This document shows positions 5,767 through 6,917 of a stretch of DNA of 6,917 nucleotides, piece after piece; the stretch's first letter is position 1; every line of letters starts with the position of its first letter. The DNA is from an uncultured Gammaproteobacteria bacterium (GTDB taxonomy: Bacteria; Pseudomonadota; Gammaproteobacteria; GCA-2729495). The stretch spans positions 1 through 6,917 of the forward strand of contig CAMYJV010000135.1 in assembly GCA_947258805.1 (NCBI GenBank), read 5' to 3'. The notes below the pieces were generated by a model. The model made no database searches and had not been told where the DNA came from. It saw only the letters and a program-made list of their open reading frames with translations. The translations under genes were made by a program, and so were the position numbers.

Positions 5767-6213
5767 TCAGTCCAGCGGGATCCGAATCTTTTGCCCCGGG
5801 TAGATCTTGTTCGGGTCATCGATCACGCCGCGATTCGCTTCAAAGATCTGCATGTAGGCCGACGCCTTGCCGTAATAGCGCTTGGCAATCGCGCCCAGCG
5901 TATCGCCGCTCTGAATCTCGTAGAACTCGTCCTTTTCCTCGGGCTCTTCCGGGGCAGTGGGCGCCGGGTTCAGCTGCTCGGCCACCACCCTTTCCACGCC
6001 TTTAATGTTGCCGGCAATCGTAATCGCCTGGGCCCGGTCGCCCTTGACCACGCAGTCACCGCACAGGGTTACGACACCATCGTCATACTGTACGTCCAGG
6101 TTCTTGATACCAGACAGCGAAATCTCTAGCTGCTGCTTGATCTTGTCGGCAGCGACATCGTCACGATCAAAGACCTTGCGGCCGAGATCACGCGCGAAAT
6201 CCAGAATACTCAT
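5767..6213 (-). CDS. kbp: BON-LysM protein, Kbp (YgaU)-like
   Basis: The 148-aa product has the architecture and length of E. coli Kbp (YgaU, about 149 aa). It has a short N-terminal helix MSILDFARDLGRKVF, a BON domain at about 20-80 with VQYDDGVVTLCGDC and GVERVV, an acidic Pro/Glu linker (82-96), and a C-terminal LysM domain (about 97-146) with YEIQSGDTLGAIAKRYYG and the closing NKIYPGQKIRIP. E. coli Kbp is a cytoplasmic potassium-binding protein that changes conformation with K+ and is induced by osmotic stress; the same role is inferred here. There is no signal peptide, also as in Kbp, so the LysM domain is probably not acting on peptidoglycan. The start is firm: AGGAG at 6220-6224 lies 6 bases before ATG 6211-6213. 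It sits 39 bases after the DUF937 gene and just before hemW. Confidence 0.88.
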   Translation of the reverse strand: MSILDFARDLGRKVFDRDDVAADKIKQQLEISLSGIKNLDVQYDDGVVTLCGDCVVKGDRAQAITIAGNIKGVERVVAEQLNPAPTAPEEPEEKDEFYEIQSGDTLGAIAKRYYGKASAYMQIFEANRGVIDDPNKIYPGQKIRIPLD

Positions 6214-6252
6214 GGTTGACTCCTATCAGGTTAGTGCTTCATCCAAGCGCTT

Positions 6253-6780
6253 TTAGAAAAGCTTGCGGGCGAGGTTGATCACGTCGTCGAGGACTTGCCC
6301 GTCCTGGTTACTGTCCAGCAGTGATCCCAGCAGACCACCGCCATCGTCCTGGAGACGCCGGCCGCTATCGGTTTGCTTGCTCAGCGCACCCATGGCCATT
6401 GCAGCCACCATCGGTAACATCTTCTTGATCACCGACGCATCGACGCCGGTTTCCTGCGCGGCATGCGCGGCCACGTTTCGGCTCGCGTCCTTGCTGCCGA
6501 GAATATGCCCGAGAATCCCGTTGCCGTCGGCTACCGTCGCGGGATCCTGCAGCGTACGCGGGTCATCGAGGTATTGCTGGTGACTACCGCTCTGCAGACC
6601 CTTCATCAAGCTGTCCAGCCCACCCGCAGATCGCGAGTTGTTCTGCAATCCCTGGCCAAGCGCCGGCAGCAACTGCCCCAGTACTTTCGACGTTGCTGCC
6701 GAATCGAGTCCAAACTGGCTCCCCAGCTGGCTCGCACCGCCACCGCCTGCGCTATCCATCAGGACTTTCAACAGATCCAT
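6253..6780 (-). CDS. DUF937 (YidB-like) domain protein
   Basis: The 175-aa product is low in complexity, rich in Gly, Leu, Ser, Asp and Gln, and shows DUF937 traits. These are an N-terminal helix MDLLKVLMDS, helical repeats around SQLGSQFGLDSAAT and VLGQLLPALGQGLQ, the HILGSKDASRNVAAHAAQETG segment (92-112), VIKKMLPMVAAMAMGALSKQ (117-136), and a tail GGLLGSLLDSNQDGQVLDD followed by a final helix. The tail contains DxNxDGxV (156-163), which looks like a calcium-binding EF-hand or dockerin loop, and such tails are common in this family. There is no signal peptide. The function of the family is not established. The start is ATG 6778-6780, preceded by GGGGAA 4 bases upstream; an in-frame GTG at 6790-6792 would place the ribosome site inside the gene. 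It is first in the likely operon with the Kbp-like gene and hemW. Confidence 0.82.
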   Translation of the reverse strand: MDLLKVLMDSAGGGGASQLGSQFGLDSAATSKVLGQLLPALGQGLQNNSRSAGGLDSLMKGLQSGSHQQYLDDPRTLQDPATVADGNGILGHILGSKDASRNVAAHAAQETGVDASVIKKMLPMVAAMAMGALSKQTDSGRRLQDDGGGLLGSLLDSNQDGQVLDDVINLARKLF

Positions 6781-6878
6781 GTGATTCCCCACTAGTGGGC
6801 GACGGGCGCTGTGCTCGCCGCCACCTTATTATCGTTCCCCGTCGTCGGGGCGGAGCGCCTCCGGGCGACGGGCTGGCC
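6781..6878 (-). promoter_or_regulatory. Structured 5' leader of the DUF937-kbp-hemW transcript
   Basis: The inferred leader is about 98 nt and unusually dense in complementary segments. An 11-base direct repeat, GGGCGACGGGC on the + strand, occurs at 6797-6807 and 6863-6873. Between them a hairpin CGGAG/CTCCG with a 3-base loop (6851-6863) abuts a hairpin CCCCG/CGGGG with a 4-base loop (6837-6850). On the transcript, CGACGGG of the second hairpin can instead pair with CCCGTCG of either repeat copy, so mutually exclusive folds exist. The start-proximal repeat touches a palindrome that covers the ribosome site. This resembles a regulatory leader, but matches no riboswitch class I know, and GC-rich sequence forms such pairings easily. 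Confidence 0.35.
6788..6799 (-). repeat. 12-base perfect palindrome overlapping the DUF937 gene ribosome site
   Basis: CCCACTAGTGGG is a perfect palindrome whose transcript 3' arm GUGGG overlaps the GGGGAA ribosome site ahead of ATG 6780. As RNA it could form a small hairpin masking that site; as DNA it could be a dimeric repressor operator. Confidence 0.4.
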
Positions 6879-6884
6879 GGCGAC

Positions 6885-6914
6885 ATTCTAGCAGCCTGTG
6901 TCGGAATTTCTTAA
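6885..6914 (-). promoter_or_regulatory. Candidate promoter of the DUF937-kbp-hemW operon
   Basis: On the - strand TAGAAT (6890-6885, 5 of 6 to the -10 consensus) is preceded by TGC, an extended -10 signature, and lies 18 bases after TTAAGA (6914-6909, 4 of 6 to the -35). Transcription is expected near 6878. It is the best-looking promoter in the window. Confidence 0.5.
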
Positions 6915-6917
6915 CCG

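Noticed and set aside
4795..6129. Long + strand frames antisense to hemW and the Kbp-like gene
   Set aside because: They mirror strongly conserved genes on the - strand; high GC keeps the opposite frames open.
1..6917. CRISPR arrays, tRNA or rRNA genes, integrase, transposase, toxin-antitoxin or defence genes
   Set aside because: Looked for and not seen: no regularly spaced repeats, no cloverleaf-like sequence, and no such protein motifs.

Overview
The window is GC-rich DNA with tightly packed genes. The gene set (hemW, a YqgE/AlgH-family protein, a Kbp/YgaU-like BON+LysM protein, a DUF937 protein) points to a proteobacterium, most likely an environmental gammaproteobacterium. This is inferred from gene families only; no rRNA, tRNA, CRISPR array, phage gene or intact insertion sequence is visible.

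Layout, left to right. (1) Bases 2-736, + strand: the C-terminal part of an FAD-dependent oxidoreductase of the VAO/aldonolactone-oxidase type, cut by the left window edge. (2) 773-1228, - strand: a four-helix membrane protein resembling DUF2269. (3) 1229-1580: a 352-base divergent spacer with a strong GC hairpin and a short palindrome. (4) 1581-2531, + strand: a cation diffusion facilitator metal efflux protein resembling the SLC30A9/ZnT9 branch. (5) 2595-3188, - strand: a 197-aa soluble protein that I do not recognise, with its own likely promoter. (6) 3189-3903: a 715-base stretch without an intact gene. It holds a decayed piece of a major facilitator (MFS) transporter on the - strand whose reading frame changes repeatedly (about 3400-3735), edged by a small inverted repeat. 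(7) 3904-4512, + strand: a YqgE/AlgH-family protein that, unusually, carries an N-terminal signal sequence and may be translated from a leaderless mRNA. (8) 6780 down to 4552, - strand: a likely three-gene operon, DUF937 protein, then BON-LysM (Kbp-like) protein, then HemW heme chaperone. It appears to be driven by a promoter near 6885-6914, followed by a roughly 98-nt leader rich in alternative hairpins.

How the genes fit together: most are housekeeping or envelope/metal/redox genes in small units of alternating strand, with convergent pairs (oxidoreductase/DUF2269; CDF/unknown; YqgE/HemW). Only the DUF937-Kbp-HemW run looks like an operon. I see no convincing new multi-gene system. The points most worth a second look are the hidden MFS remnant, the apparently exported YqgE-like protein, the structured leader ahead of the DUF937 gene, and the unknown 197-aa gene.
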